Shown: positions 1 through 8,028, counted from the stretch's first letter. The stretch is 64,000 nucleotides of DNA from DATDFB01 sp035276475 (GCA_035276475.1 DATELQ010000061.1:1-64000), one strand, 5' to 3'. Made by a program: numbers and translations. The notes: a model not told the origin generated them from the sequence alone.

Positions 1-144
1 GCGGCCGAGGCCGGCGAGGGCGGGTGGGAGGCGCGTCGTTTTGCCCGCGCCCGGCGGCGCCACGACGACGGCCGTGCGCGCGCGCCGCACGTGCTCGACA
101 ATTTCGTTGACGTGCTCGTCAATCGGGAGCGGCGCTTGCACCAT
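1..144 (-). CDS. hrpB: ATP-dependent helicase HrpB, N-terminal fragment (cut by window edge)
   Basis: Only the first 48 codons lie in the window; the gene runs off the left edge on the minus strand. The translated start contains LPIDEHVNEIVEHV followed by VVVAPPGAGKTTRLP. This is the Walker A (motif I) region of DEAH-box HrpA/HrpB helicases, and the LPID opening about 20 residues before it is typical of HrpB. The ATG is at 142-144, in the same frame as the motif, and no earlier in-frame start is needed. HrpB is a putative cytoplasmic RNA helicase whose role is poorly defined. It diverges from the small gene starting at 156, leaving only 11 bases between the start codons. The family call rests on one motif and its flanks, so HrpA or another DEAH helicase cannot be fully excluded. 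Confidence 0.72.
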   Translation of the reverse strand, partial: MVQAPLPIDEHVNEIVEHVRRARTAVVVAPPGAGKTTRLPPALAGLGR

Positions 145-155
145 CAATTTGCATT

Positions 156-392
156 ATGGCCAAGAACAAAGACGACATTGATTACACCGCCGAGGGGGCC
201 ACGCCGCCCGGCGTCAAGCAGGATCCGACTGACGAAGGCTACGACGAGGCCGCGCACCGCGGCGGCGCGTATGGAGTGCCCGAGGGCCGCGGCGGCGTGT
301 TCGGCACGACCGGCGGCGGCACGTACGACGGTGGCTTCGAGGTCGAGGAGCGGCCGGTAGTCGATGAAGGCGACGTCGAGCGCGAGCACTAG
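156..392 (+). CDS. Small acidic glycine-rich hypothetical protein (78 aa)
   Basis: A 78-residue protein, strongly acidic and Gly-rich (for example GRGGVFGTTGGGTYDGG), with no membrane segment, signal peptide or cysteine. It looks intrinsically disordered. I do not recognise a family. It starts at an ATG 11 bases from the divergent helicase start, without a clear Shine-Dalgarno sequence. Its stop overlaps the stop of the convergent metallo-hydrolase gene by three bases. The codon pattern (GC-rich third positions) fits a real gene, and the alternative overlapping frames have arginine-rich shadow composition. Function unknown. Confidence 0.5.
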   Translation: MAKNKDDIDYTAEGATPPGVKQDPTDEGYDEAAHRGGAYGVPEGRGGVFGTTGGGTYDGGFEVEERPVVDEGDVEREH

Positions 393-1225
393 GGCTCGAC
401 GCGCAACAGGTCCTTCCCGACGATCACCTTTCCTTTGAAGTGCGCCGAGGCGCGCTCGAAGAACGTCGCCTCGGCGTTCGCAGGGATGAGGTGCGTGAGC
501 ACGAGCGTCTTCACGCCCGCTCGCGTGGCCATGTCGCCCGCTTCCTCGGCGCTGGTGTGATACGCCATCAGCTTCTTCGCCACCGCGAGCGTGTCGACCT
601 TCAAAAAGTGCTCCGGCAGGTACGCCTCCATCACCAGCACGTCGGCGCCCTTCGCGAACTTCACGAGGTTCGTGTTCGGCCGCGTGTCGCCGGAGACGAC
701 GATCGATTTGCCGCCGCAGTCGAAGCGGTAGCCGAACGCCGGCTCGACGGGGCGGTGGTCCTCGGTGAACGCGGTGACGCGGCAGACGCCGTCGTCGAGC
801 ACGACGCCCTCGGACACGATGTGCGTCTTGATCGTCGCGCCGCGCGCCGGCAGGTCCTGCTGCGCGCGGCGGATGCGGATGTCGTCGTGGAAAAACTCGA
901 GCATCGCGTCGGCCAGCCGCTGCGTGCCACGCGGTCCGTAGAGTTGCAGCGGCGTCGACTTCCGTCCGAACTGCCACGACGTGTCGAACAGATCCGGCAG
1001 CCCGGCGGTGTGATCGGAGTGGAGGTGGGTGAGGAAGACGGCGCGGAGCTGGTCGTAGCGCAGCTCGGTGCCGGCGATGCGCAGCGTCGCGCCGCGGCCG
1101 GCGTCGACGACGTACCAATGATCGCCGGCCACGATCGCCGTCGACGCCGCGGCGTGATTCGCATCCGGCCGCGGATAGCCCGTGCCGAGGAGGATGAGGG
1201 CGACGCTAAGCCAGTAGCTCGTCAT
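389..1225 (-). CDS. MBL-fold metallo-hydrolase, exported
   Basis: A 278-residue protein of the metallo-beta-lactamase fold, RNase Z/arylsulfatase-like branch. Motif THLHSDHTAGLPDL carries the zinc ligands HxHxDH, and SGDTRPN (with its Asp) and a late LTHLIP His provide the remaining ligands. The N-terminus (MTSYWLSVALILLGTGYP) resembles a signal or anchor segment, so the enzyme is probably periplasmic or membrane-attached. I chose the ATG at 1225 because upstream codons in this frame are arginine-rich shadow sequence of the NUDIX gene. The gene overlaps the end of the NUDIX gene by 20 bases and is probably co-transcribed with it and with the HisN-type phosphatase. Substrate unknown. Confidence 0.82.
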   Translation of the reverse strand: MTSYWLSVALILLGTGYPRPDANHAAASTAIVAGDHWYVVDAGRGATLRIAGTELRYDQLRAVFLTHLHSDHTAGLPDLFDTSWQFGRKSTPLQLYGPRGTQRLADAMLEFFHDDIRIRRAQQDLPARGATIKTHIVSEGVVLDDGVCRVTAFTEDHRPVEPAFGYRFDCGGKSIVVSGDTRPNTNLVKFAKGADVLVMEAYLPEHFLKVDTLAVAKKLMAYHTSAEEAGDMATRAGVKTLVLTHLIPANAEATFFERASAHFKGKVIVGKDLLRVEP

Positions 1226-1769
1226 AGGCGATCTGCGACCACGTCTCCATTGCTTCCCGCACGCTCCCGAGCTCCGCGCGCGGCATCCACTCGCCGTGCA
1301 TCTTCTCCGTCTCGACGACGACGACGTCGCGCGACGGCGCCTCCAGCACGAAGCACGCGCCGAGGTGCACGCGCCCAACCTCGGTCGACTCATCGTTGAT
1401 GATTCCGGCGAAGCGGAGCTCGTAGTCGCCGGCGATGCGCACCTCTTCGTCGAGCTCCTTCTGCAGCCCGTCGATGAGGTCGTGCCCCGGGTTGACGTGC
1501 CCGCCGATGCCGATCGACACCTTGTGGTGCAGCCGCTCCTCGGTCTGCTTCGTCGTGCGCCGCAGCGTGAAGACGGCGTCGCCGTTGCGAATCACGACGT
1601 ACGGGATGATCTGCCGCCACTCCGGCGAGCGCTCCGCGAGCGGGCGGTCGATGAACGTGTGCTCCTCGGCGATGAGGTCGAGCACGTCGTCGGCGCGGTC
1701 GCGGATGAAGCTCGCATTGAGAAACGGCCGCAGCGCCTCGGTGGCGACGACCATGACGGACTCGCTCAT
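1206..1769 (-). CDS. NUDIX-family hydrolase with degenerate Nudix box
   Basis: A 187-residue NUDIX-fold protein. The core IGIGGHVNPG followed by LQKELDEEV matches the Nudix box (G-x5-E-x7-REUxEExGU), but with changes: the first Glu is His96, the Arg is Lys104 and the final Gly is Arg111. The three metal-binding acids Glu105, Glu108 and Glu109 remain, so hydrolysis of a nucleoside-diphosphate-linked substrate is still possible. The start at 1769 overlaps the stop of the upstream phosphatase in an ATGA, implying translational coupling. The order HisN-type phosphatase, NUDIX, metallo-hydrolase reads as one minus-strand operon. Substrate cannot be inferred. Confidence 0.8.
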   Translation of the reverse strand: MSESVMVVATEALRPFLNASFIRDRADDVLDLIAEEHTFIDRPLAERSPEWRQIIPYVVIRNGDAVFTLRRTTKQTEERLHHKVSIGIGGHVNPGHDLIDGLQKELDEEVRIAGDYELRFAGIINDESTEVGRVHLGACFVLEAPSRDVVVVETEKMHGEWMPRAELGSVREAMETWSQIAYDELLA

Positions 1770-2506
1770 CGCAGCGCCTCGAGCACGGCCTCGTGCAGCA
1801 GCGCGTTCGTCGAGACGGCGCTGCCGCCGTCCGCGCGCGCTTCGCCGGCGAGGTTCGTGAAGCGTCCGCCGGCTTCGTCGACGATGACCTGCACCGCGGC
1901 GACGTCCCAGTGCGCGATCTCCGGCTCGACGGCGATCTCGATCGCCCCCTCGGCGACGAGCATGTGCGTCCAGAAGTCGCCGAAGCCGCGCGCGCGGCCG
2001 CAGCGGCGCTGCAGCGCGAGGAACTGTTCGCCGAGGTTGTACTTTTCGAAGCCGCGCACGTCGTCGTAGCCGATCTGCGCGGCGCCGAGGTCGCTGACCG
2101 CGGAGACGTGGATCGGCGCGCCGTTGCAGAACGCGCCGTCGCCGCGCGATGCCCACCACCGCCGCCCCAGCGCCGGCGCGGAGACGACGCCGATCTCACC
2201 ATCGAGTGCGATCAATGTAGCGAACACGGGGATGCCGCGAATGAAGTTCTTCGTGGCGTCGATCGGATCGATGATCCAGCGCCGCGCCGAGCCGCCGCGC
2301 GCGCCGAGCTCCTCGCCGAGGATGGCGTCGTGCGGCCGCTCCTGCCAGAGGTGGTCGACGATCATCTGTTCGACCGCCTCGTCGACCTCGGTGACGGGTG
2401 TGCGGTCGGCCTTCGTGCGCACTTCGAACTCGGTGCGGAAGTGGCGCATGGTGATCTCGTCGGCGCGGTCCGCGAGGGCGAGCGCGAGTTGGAGGTCGGC
2501 ATTCAT
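1766..2506 (-). CDS. hisN: Inositol-monophosphatase family phosphatase, histidinol-phosphatase (HisN)-like
   Basis: A 246-residue protein with all Mg-dependent phosphatase motifs of the IMPase superfamily: GEELG (Glu66), WIIDPIDATKNF (Asp80, Asp83) and HWDVAA (Asp201). The EPEIAHWDVAA form is like HisN histidinol-phosphatases, which act in the last steps of histidine synthesis. IMPase and CysQ activities are alternatives because no other his gene is nearby. Start chosen at ATG 2506; an ATG at 2524 would add six residues. It heads the minus-strand operon with NUDIX and metallo-hydrolase genes and diverges from the ABC transporter gene 27 bases away. Confidence 0.78.
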   Translation of the reverse strand: MNADLQLALALADRADEITMRHFRTEFEVRTKADRTPVTEVDEAVEQMIVDHLWQERPHDAILGEELGARGGSARRWIIDPIDATKNFIRGIPVFATLIALDGEIGVVSAPALGRRWWASRGDGAFCNGAPIHVSAVSDLGAAQIGYDDVRGFEKYNLGEQFLALQRRCGRARGFGDFWTHMLVAEGAIEIAVEPEIAHWDVAAVQVIVDEAGGRFTNLAGEARADGGSAVSTNALLHEAVLEALR

Positions 2507-2533
2507 TGACGCGGAGGTTAGCATTGCGCGTTC

Positions 2534-4000
2534 ATGTCCCGCTCCCTCGTTGTGTTGCTCGCGATCTTCGCCGCGCTGGCCGCGCGTGCGGACGACGCCG
2601 TGCTGCGCTGGGGCGGCGACGCCGAGGGGGGCGCGCCGTTCGTCGAGGCGGACCCTCGTGATCCGTCGAAGCTGCGCGGCTTCGACGTCGAAGTCGCGAA
2701 CGAGATCGCCAAGGGGCTGGGCAAGCGTCCCGAGTTCGTGCAGGTCGCCTTTCAGGAGATCGACCAGTCGGTGCAGCGCGGCGACTTCGAGATCGGCATG
2801 AGCGGCGTGGAGGACACGCCGGCGCGGCGGCGCGAGCTCTCCGCGACCATTCCGTACTTCGAGTTCCACGAAGTGCTCACCGTGCGCGACGCCGACCGCA
2901 ATCGCTTCCGTACGCTGGCGGACCTGCGCGGGCATCGCGTCGGCACGCTCACCGGCACGATCGCGTACGAGCGGCTGCTCGCGGCGCAGCAGAAGGAAGG
3001 CATCGTCCTCGTCGCCTACGACGACGACGTCCATCCATATTCTGACGTGCACGAAGGGCGGCTCGACGCCGTGCTCCTCGACAACATCATCGCCGCGCGG
3101 GCCATGCGGCGGACGCCGGGGCTCTACACGCAGCCGGTGCCGGTGGCGACGGGGCATTACATCGGCGTCTTGGCGAAGCGCAACACGGCGCTGCGCGACC
3201 GCGTCAACGAAGTGCTGCGCGCGCGGATGCGCGACGGCACGCTGGAGCGGATCTATCGCAAGTGGGGAATCTGGGACGACTACCAGCCGAAGTTCTTCGC
3301 CGGCGTGGGCGCGGCGGCACCGGCGCGCGAGGAGGCGGCGCCGGCGGTCGACAAGACGAAGATCGCGCTCGCGTACATCCCGGCCCTCCTGAAGGCGTCG
3401 GTGATCACGATCGTGCTCTCGTGCGCGGCGATGGCGCTGGCGATCTTCGTCGGCGTGATGATCGCCAGCGGCCGCGTCTACGGCAACGCGCTCGTGCGCG
3501 CAGTGCTGACGGCGTACGTCGAGATCGTGCGCGGCACGCCGGTGCTGCTGCAGCTCTTCGTTCTCTACTACGGCTTGTCGGCGGTCATCCGCCTGCCCGC
3601 ATTCGTCGCCGCGCTCCTCGGCCTTGGATTGAATTACGCAGCGTACGAGAGCGAGATCTACCGCGGCGCGCTGGAGGCGGTAGGACGCGGGCAGCTCGAG
3701 GCGGCGCGTACGCTGGGCCTCACCGAGATGCAAGTGCTGCGGCTCGTGCGCGGACCGCAGGCGTTCCGCCTGGCGCTGCCGCCGATGACGAACGACTTCG
3801 TGGCGCTGCTCAAGGACTCGTCGCTCGTGTCGGTGATCACCGTGATCGAGCTGACGAAGCAGACGCAGATCTTCGCCGCGAACATCGGGAGCTGGGTGAT
3901 CCCGGGCCTGCTCTGCGCGGCGTTGTATCTGGCGATGTCGCTGCCGCTGTCGCGGCTGGCGGGGATTCTGGAGATGAGATGGCGAGCAGCGACGGAGTGA
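2534..4000 (+). CDS. ABC importer: periplasmic binding protein fused to permease, amino-acid type
   Basis: A 488-residue fusion. Residues 1-19 are a signal peptide. Residues about 24-245 are a type-II periplasmic solute-binding domain of the polar amino-acid family (GFDVEVANEIAKGLGKRP; VGTLTGTIAYERL). Residues about 275-488 form a HisM/GlnP-type permease with several membrane helices, REIVRGTPVLLQLF-like loop (EIVRGTPVLLQLFVLYYG) and the EAA coupling loop (GALEAVGRGQLEAARTLGL, from about residue 377). In most bacteria these are separate proteins; the fusion tethers the receptor to the pore. The ATPase gene follows with a 22-base overlap, completing an importer. Substrate is probably an amino acid, but the sequence does not say which. 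Confidence 0.9.
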   Translation: MSRSLVVLLAIFAALAARADDAVLRWGGDAEGGAPFVEADPRDPSKLRGFDVEVANEIAKGLGKRPEFVQVAFQEIDQSVQRGDFEIGMSGVEDTPARRRELSATIPYFEFHEVLTVRDADRNRFRTLADLRGHRVGTLTGTIAYERLLAAQQKEGIVLVAYDDDVHPYSDVHEGRLDAVLLDNIIAARAMRRTPGLYTQPVPVATGHYIGVLAKRNTALRDRVNEVLRARMRDGTLERIYRKWGIWDDYQPKFFAGVGAAAPAREEAAPAVDKTKIALAYIPALLKASVITIVLSCAAMALAIFVGVMIASGRVYGNALVRAVLTAYVEIVRGTPVLLQLFVLYYGLSAVIRLPAFVAALLGLGLNYAAYESEIYRGALEAVGRGQLEAARTLGLTEMQVLRLVRGPQAFRLALPPMTNDFVALLKDSSLVSVITVIELTKQTQIFAANIGSWVIPGLLCAALYLAMSLPLSRLAGILEMRWRAATE

Positions 4001-4749
4001 TCCTCGGCGTCGATGCGCTGCGCCTTCGCCGCGGCACGCGCGAGGTGCTGCGCGGCGTGACGCTCTCCGTCCGCCGCGGCGAGCTCGTGGCGCTCATGGG
4101 CCTTTCCGGCGGCGGCAAGACGACGGTGCTGCGCTCCGTCGCCGCGCTGGAGCCGTTCGACGCCGGCACGATCGACGTCGACGGCGTCGTCCTCCGCGCC
4201 GGGCCGCTGCCGTCGCGCACAGTCGCGAAAGAGCTGCGCAAGCGCGTCGGGATGGTGTTCCAGCTCCACTACCTCTTCGAGCATCTGACGGTCTTGCAGA
4301 ACGTCGTCCTCGCGCCGGTGAACGTCGCGCACGTGGCGCTGGCGGACGCAAAGAAGCGGGCCATGGAGCTCCTCGAAGCCCTCGGCGTCGCGCATCGCGT
4401 CAATGCCCTGCCGCGCGAGCTCTCCGGCGGCGAGGCCCAGCGCGTGGCCATCGCCCGGGCCATGGCCATGGAGCCACCGCTCCTGCTGATGGACGAGCCG
4501 ACCGCGTCGCTCGACCCGGCGCGCCGCGGGGAGTTGGGGGAGACGCTCGTGGAGTTGACGAAGGGCGGCCGCACGCTCGTCGTCACCACGCACGACGACG
4601 ACTTCGCCCGCGCGTTCGCCAACCGCGTCGTGATCCTCGCGGACGGCGAGGTCGTCGAGGAGGGCGACGCCCGCGCGGTGCTCACGAACCCGCAGCATCC
4701 GGCGACGCGGCGGCTGTTACAGGGCCAGGTAGCGCCGCCGGTCGGGTAA
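3979..4749 (+). CDS. ABC transporter ATP-binding protein, amino-acid type
   Basis: A 256-residue ATPase with Walker A GLSGGGKT (residues 41-48), Q-loop VFQLHYLF, signature LSGGEAQR (148-155), Walker B LLLMDEP (168-174) and H-loop TTHDDDF. It closely follows the GlnQ/HisP plan and should energise the fused binding-protein/permease encoded just upstream. The ATG at 3979 gives a normal N-terminus and a 22-base overlap with the upstream gene, so the two are co-translated. The Walker A has three glycines before Lys (SGGGKT), a common variant. The 3' end overlaps the convergent alkD-like gene by 33 bases. Confidence 0.93.
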   Translation: MASSDGVILGVDALRLRRGTREVLRGVTLSVRRGELVALMGLSGGGKTTVLRSVAALEPFDAGTIDVDGVVLRAGPLPSRTVAKELRKRVGMVFQLHYLFEHLTVLQNVVLAPVNVAHVALADAKKRAMELLEALGVAHRVNALPRELSGGEAQRVAIARAMAMEPPLLLMDEPTASLDPARRGELGETLVELTKGGRTLVVTTHDDDFARAFANRVVILADGEVVEEGDARAVLTNPQHPATRRLLQGQVAPPVG

Positions 4750-5394
4750 GCGCTCAATCGCGTAGCGCAGCATCGTCCGCGGCATCGCCGCGGCGTGCTC
4801 CTCGAGGAACGCGCGGAGCACGCGCTCGTCGCGCTTGCCGGCCTCGCGCAACATCCAGCCCGTCGCCTTGTGGATGAGGTCGTGCTCGTCGTCGAGCAGG
4901 AGGCGCGCGATGGCCAGCGTGTCGTCAAAGTCGTTCAAGCGGATGAAGTGCTGCGTCGCCACGATCGCAATTCTTCTCTCCCAGAGCGACTTCGATCGCG
5001 CCAGCCGGTACAGCGGCTTACGGCTGCGCGTCTCCAGGTGCGCGCCGACGATGTGCGGGGCGGAGGCGTCGACGAGATCCCAGTTGTTGATGCGATCGGT
5101 GTTCGCGAGATAGAGCCGGTAGACCGCGTCGGGTGCGTGCCGATACTGCGCGACGAGGATCAGCAGCGCGACGAGGCGCTCCTCGTGCCACGGCGAGGCG
5201 AGCAACGTCTCGGCGCCGGCGAGCGGCAGCTCGCGAAACTCGCGCACGAGCTTGCGCATTGCCGGAACCGTCAGTCCGAGGAAGCGGTCGCCGTGGCCGT
5301 ACTGGCCGGGCGCGGTCTTGAAGAAGCGCAGCGAGTGCTTCGCGCGGAGCGGATCGCCGAGGGCGCGGAGGCGGCGGCGGAGGTCATCAAGCAT
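4717..5394 (-). CDS. alkD: DNA alkylation repair protein, AlkD-like glycosylase
   Basis: A 225-residue all-helical HEAT-like-repeat protein of the AlkD family, which excises positively charged alkylated bases such as N3-methyladenine and N7-methylguanine. Residues matching the known AlkD active site are visible: Trp105 and Asp109 in NNWDLVDASA, Arg140/141 in LWERRIAIVAT, and Trp180 in KATGWMLREAG, spaced as in Bacillus AlkD. It overlaps the upstream TSUP permease gene by 8 bases and the convergent ABC ATPase gene by 33 bases. The overlap suggests co-transcription with the TSUP gene, without an evident functional link. Confidence 0.9.
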   Translation of the reverse strand: MLDDLRRRLRALGDPLRAKHSLRFFKTAPGQYGHGDRFLGLTVPAMRKLVREFRELPLAGAETLLASPWHEERLVALLILVAQYRHAPDAVYRLYLANTDRINNWDLVDASAPHIVGAHLETRSRKPLYRLARSKSLWERRIAIVATQHFIRLNDFDDTLAIARLLLDDEHDLIHKATGWMLREAGKRDERVLRAFLEEHAAAMPRTMLRYAIERLPDRRRYLAL

Positions 5395-6148
5395 TTTTCA
5401 CGAACAGCGCCACTGTCATGATCAACCCGATCGCCACCACCGCGCCTCGCACGAACTTGCGCCCGAGGCGCTTGGCGAGCTTGGCGCCGGCGAAGCCGCC
5501 GGCGATTGCGGCGACGGCCATCACCAGCGCGTCCTTCCACAGCACTGCGCCGGAGAGCGCGAAGTAGATCGCGGCCACGCCGTTGATGCAGACCGCGAGC
5601 AGGTTCTTGAGTCCGTTCATCTCGTGCAGGTCGGTGAGGCCGATGAGGCCGAGCGCGGCGAGCATCAGGATCCCCATGCCGGCGCCGAAGTAGCCGCCGT
5701 AGAGGCCGACGAGCAGTTGGAACGTGAAGACGAAGATCACCCAGCCGGTCGTCGGTTTCTCGTGCGCCTTCGCCACCAGATTCAGCTTGCGCGAGATCAG
5801 CTCCTGCGCGGCCAGGAGCAGCGTCGCGCCGAGGATCAAAAACGGCACGAGGCGCGAGAAGGTCTTTTCGGTCGTGTGCAGCAGCAGGATCGCGCCGAAC
5901 GCGCCGCCGAGCACCGAGGGGATTGTCAGCAGATACAGCCAGCGGCGCATGCGCCGCATGTCGTCGCGGTAGCCGACCATCGCCGAGAGCGATCCGGGCC
6001 AGAGCGCGACCGCGTTCGTGGCGTTGGCCATGATGGGGGGGCGGCCCAACCACACCATCGTCGGGAAGGAGATCAGCGTCCCGCCGCCGGCGATCGAGTT
6101 GATCACGCCGGCCACGAATGCGGCGGCGGCGATGAGCGTCAGTGCCAC
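5387..6148 (-). CDS. TSUP (TauE/SafE-type) membrane permease
   Basis: A 253-residue, almost wholly hydrophobic protein with about eight predicted membrane helices. The opening AGVINSIAGGGTLISFPTMV and the mid-protein GLYGGYFGAGMGILMLAAL are the two duplicated glycine-rich motifs of the TSUP family (sulfite, sulfonate or other organic anion export). NATNAVALWPG is also typical. It sits in the inner membrane. The gene ends inside the start of the AlkD-like gene (8-base overlap). An unusual inverted repeat lies just upstream (6154-6268). The transported substrate cannot be deduced. Confidence 0.9.
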   Translation of the reverse strand: MALTLIAAAAFVAGVINSIAGGGTLISFPTMVWLGRPPIMANATNAVALWPGSLSAMVGYRDDMRRMRRWLYLLTIPSVLGGAFGAILLLHTTEKTFSRLVPFLILGATLLLAAQELISRKLNLVAKAHEKPTTGWVIFVFTFQLLVGLYGGYFGAGMGILMLAALGLIGLTDLHEMNGLKNLLAVCINGVAAIYFALSGAVLWKDALVMAVAAIAGGFAGAKLAKRLGRKFVRGAVVAIGLIMTVALFVKNA

Positions 6149-6153
6149 GTAAG

Positions 6154-6268
6154 GCAGTTTATCCCTCGCGCAGACGAGGGATCAGCCATCACACCGCGAC
6201 GGCGTTGCCTCTGGCGTGATCGGCGCGGCGCCGTGAATGATCCCTCGTCTTCGCGAGGGATAAACTGC
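6154..6268. repeat. 115-bp inverted-repeat element with 31-bp arms
   Basis: The left arm (6154-6184) and right arm (6238-6268) are inverted copies of 31 bases with a single mismatch. Each arm also holds its own small stem (TCCCTCG ... CGAGGGA), so the arms can fold singly or together. The 53-base centre is GC-rich. The element fills the gap between the SurA-like gene and the TSUP gene, both on the minus strand. It resembles a MITE or a REP-pair; no convincing target duplication is seen. It could also act as a transcription or mRNA-stability hairpin. Confidence 0.75.
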
Positions 6269-6278
6269 TGAAGAACGA

Positions 6279-6905
6279 CTAACGCCACGCGTAGACGTCC
6301 ACGTTCGCCCGCGCCCGCAGCCGCGTCGTCCACTGCTCGACCTCGGACTGCAGGCGGTCGCTGCGCAAGAGAGCGCGGATCTCCTCGCGCACGTCGTTGA
6401 GCGGCGGCACGGCCAGCCCGCGCAGGCGCCGCTGCGCGCTCCACGGGCCGTTGTAATAGCTCGCGATCTCCTCGGTCGAGACGAAGATCAGCGGCGCGAA
6501 GCGCTCCTGGATGTACGCCTCCACCTGCAACTGCCGCTTCACCAGCGCGCGCACCTCCTCCTCCGTCAGCTCCGCGCGCTGCATCGCGGCGGCGAAGTCG
6601 GCGGGCGAGGCGAAGCGCGACGTGATCTCGCGCAGCCGCGCCTCGATCGAGTCCTTGGGGATGTCGGCGGCGCCGTAGCGTTCCACGTCGCGGTAGCGCA
6701 GGGCTTGAGCGATCAGTGCGTCGAGGACGTCGTGGCGGTAATCGTCATCAGAGGTATTCGCCGTCCGCGGAAAGAAGCGGAGCTCCACCATCTGGCTGAC
6801 TTCGCTGACGGTGATGACCTGCCGGTCGACCACGGCGGCGATGCGGTCGATCGTCGCCCCGAGCGAGAGAGCAGCGAGCACGACCACGATGGCGCGTCTT
6901 GACAC
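6279..6905 (-). CDS. SurA-N-like periplasmic chaperone lacking a PPIase domain
   Basis: A 208-residue protein with an N-terminal signal segment (RRAIVVVLAALSLGA) followed by DRIAAVVDRQVITVSEV, the standard opening of the SurA N-terminal chaperone domain. Helical segments with EEEVRALVKRQLQVEAYIQ follow, as in SurA_N. The parvulin PPIase domain that normally comes next is absent, so this is a short chaperone-only form. It probably assists folding of outer-membrane or secreted proteins in the periplasm. The start is GTG at 6905. It diverges from hrcA, and the 58-base gap between them contains a CIRCE operator, so HrcA might influence both. Confidence 0.8.
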   Translation of the reverse strand: MSRRAIVVVLAALSLGATIDRIAAVVDRQVITVSEVSQMVELRFFPRTANTSDDDYRHDVLDALIAQALRYRDVERYGAADIPKDSIEARLREITSRFASPADFAAAMQRAELTEEEVRALVKRQLQVEAYIQERFAPLIFVSTEEIASYYNGPWSAQRRLRGLAVPPLNDVREEIRALLRSDRLQSEVEQWTTRLRARANVDVYAWR

Positions 6906-6933
6906 TAGGGAACTTCCCTTTCTACCCTCGACG

Positions 6934-6960
6934 TTAGCACTCCCAGCACGCGAGTGCTAC
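6934..6960. promoter_or_regulatory. CIRCE operator (HrcA binding site)
   Basis: TTAGCACTC, nine bases, then GAGTGCTAC: this matches the CIRCE consensus TTAGCACTC-N9-GAGTGCTAA in 17 of 18 arm positions. It ends four bases before the hrcA start codon. A perfect TTGACA (6899-6904) lies about 30 bases upstream and may be the -35 box; the -10 is poor (TCTACC, 6921-6926). HrcA should therefore repress its own operon until heat stress titrates GroE. The operator lies between divergent genes. Confidence 0.93.
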
Positions 6961-6963
6961 CGC

Positions 6964-8028
6964 ATGCAAAAGCTCGATCTCAGCTCCGACCTCGACAGCC
7001 GCGCGCGCGACGTGCTGCGCGAGGTCATCATCCAGCACATCTCCACGGGCGAGCCCATCAGCTCCCGCTCGCTGGCGAAGTGCGGGCGGTTCGGGCTGTC
7101 GTCGGCGAGCCTCCGCAACGTCATGGCCGACCTCGAAGACCTCGGTTACCTCGCCCAGCCCCACACCTCGGCCGGCCGCATCCCGACCGACCGCGGCTAC
7201 CGCTTCTTCATCGAGCACTTGATGACGTCGCGGGCGCTCACGCGGCGCGAGCGCGAGGCCATCGACGACGAAGTGCGCCACGCCAACGAGATCGACGACG
7301 TCCTTCACCACGCCTCGAGTCTCCTCTCGAAACTGAGCGACCAGGTCGGCATCGTCTTCATGCCGACTCTGCTGCAATTCACGGTCCGCAGCATGGACTT
7401 CGTGCAGATCGCCGAGAGCAAGATCATGTGCATCCTCGTCGGCATGAACGGCGTCGTGGTCAACAAGATCATCGGCACGCGACAGCCGTTCTCGCGCGAC
7501 GAGCTGGAGAAGATCGGCCGCTACATCTCCGTCGAGTTCAGCGGCATGACCCTCGACGCCATCCGCCGCCAGCTCGTGCGCATGACCGAAGAGGAGCGCG
7601 CGCTGCACGACCAGATGCTGCAGAAGACGATCGCCCTCGGCATCGAGGCCGTGAACGACGTGGCACCGGTCGAGCACGAGCTCTACGTCGAAGGGACGAG
7701 CTCCATCCTGATGAAGCCGGACTTCGCCGACGCCGCCGCGCTTCGCCGGACGATGCTGGCCCTGCAGGAGAAAGAGAAGTTGATCGACATCCTGGAGTCG
7801 TGCCTCGACGAGGACGGATTGCAGATCCTCATCGGCTCGGAGACCGACTTCACGCAAGTACACAATTTCAGTCTGGTGGCGCGGCGCTACGGCTCGTCGC
7901 AGGCGCCGCTCGGCATGGTCGGCATCATCGGCCCGATGCGCATGGAGTACGCGCGCATCGCGCCGCTGGTCGACTATCTGAGCCGCGTGCTCAGCCGCAA
8001 GATCGAAGAGGGGGAGCTTCAGCAGTGA
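6964..8028 (+). CDS. hrcA: Heat-inducible transcription repressor HrcA
   Basis: A 354-residue HrcA repressor. The N-terminal winged-helix region contains REVIIQHISTGEPISSRSL and SSASLRNVMADLEDLGYL, both highly typical, followed by QPHTSAGRIPTDRGYRFF. The GAF-like dimerisation region carries KIMCILVGMNGVVVNKII and the C-terminus IGPMRMEYARIAPLVDYLS. ATG 6964 is chosen because it follows the CIRCE operator directly. It is the first gene of hrcA-grpE-dnaK-dnaJ; its TGA overlaps the grpE GTG by four bases. Autoregulation through the CIRCE is expected. Confidence 0.97.
   Translation: MQKLDLSSDLDSRARDVLREVIIQHISTGEPISSRSLAKCGRFGLSSASLRNVMADLEDLGYLAQPHTSAGRIPTDRGYRFFIEHLMTSRALTRREREAIDDEVRHANEIDDVLHHASSLLSKLSDQVGIVFMPTLLQFTVRSMDFVQIAESKIMCILVGMNGVVVNKIIGTRQPFSRDELEKIGRYISVEFSGMTLDAIRRQLVRMTEEERALHDQMLQKTIALGIEAVNDVAPVEHELYVEGTSSILMKPDFADAAALRRTMLALQEKEKLIDILESCLDEDGLQILIGSETDFTQVHNFSLVARRYGSSQAPLGMVGIIGPMRMEYARIAPLVDYLSRVLSRKIEEGELQQ

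Noticed and set aside
91..360. Plus-strand frame overlapping the helicase start and small acidic gene
   Set aside because: Arginine/proline-rich shadow composition; it conflicts with the Walker A-containing helicase frame on the other strand.
6934..6960. Possibility that the inverted repeat before hrcA is a terminator
   Set aside because: Sequence and spacing match the CIRCE consensus and the position immediately before hrcA.
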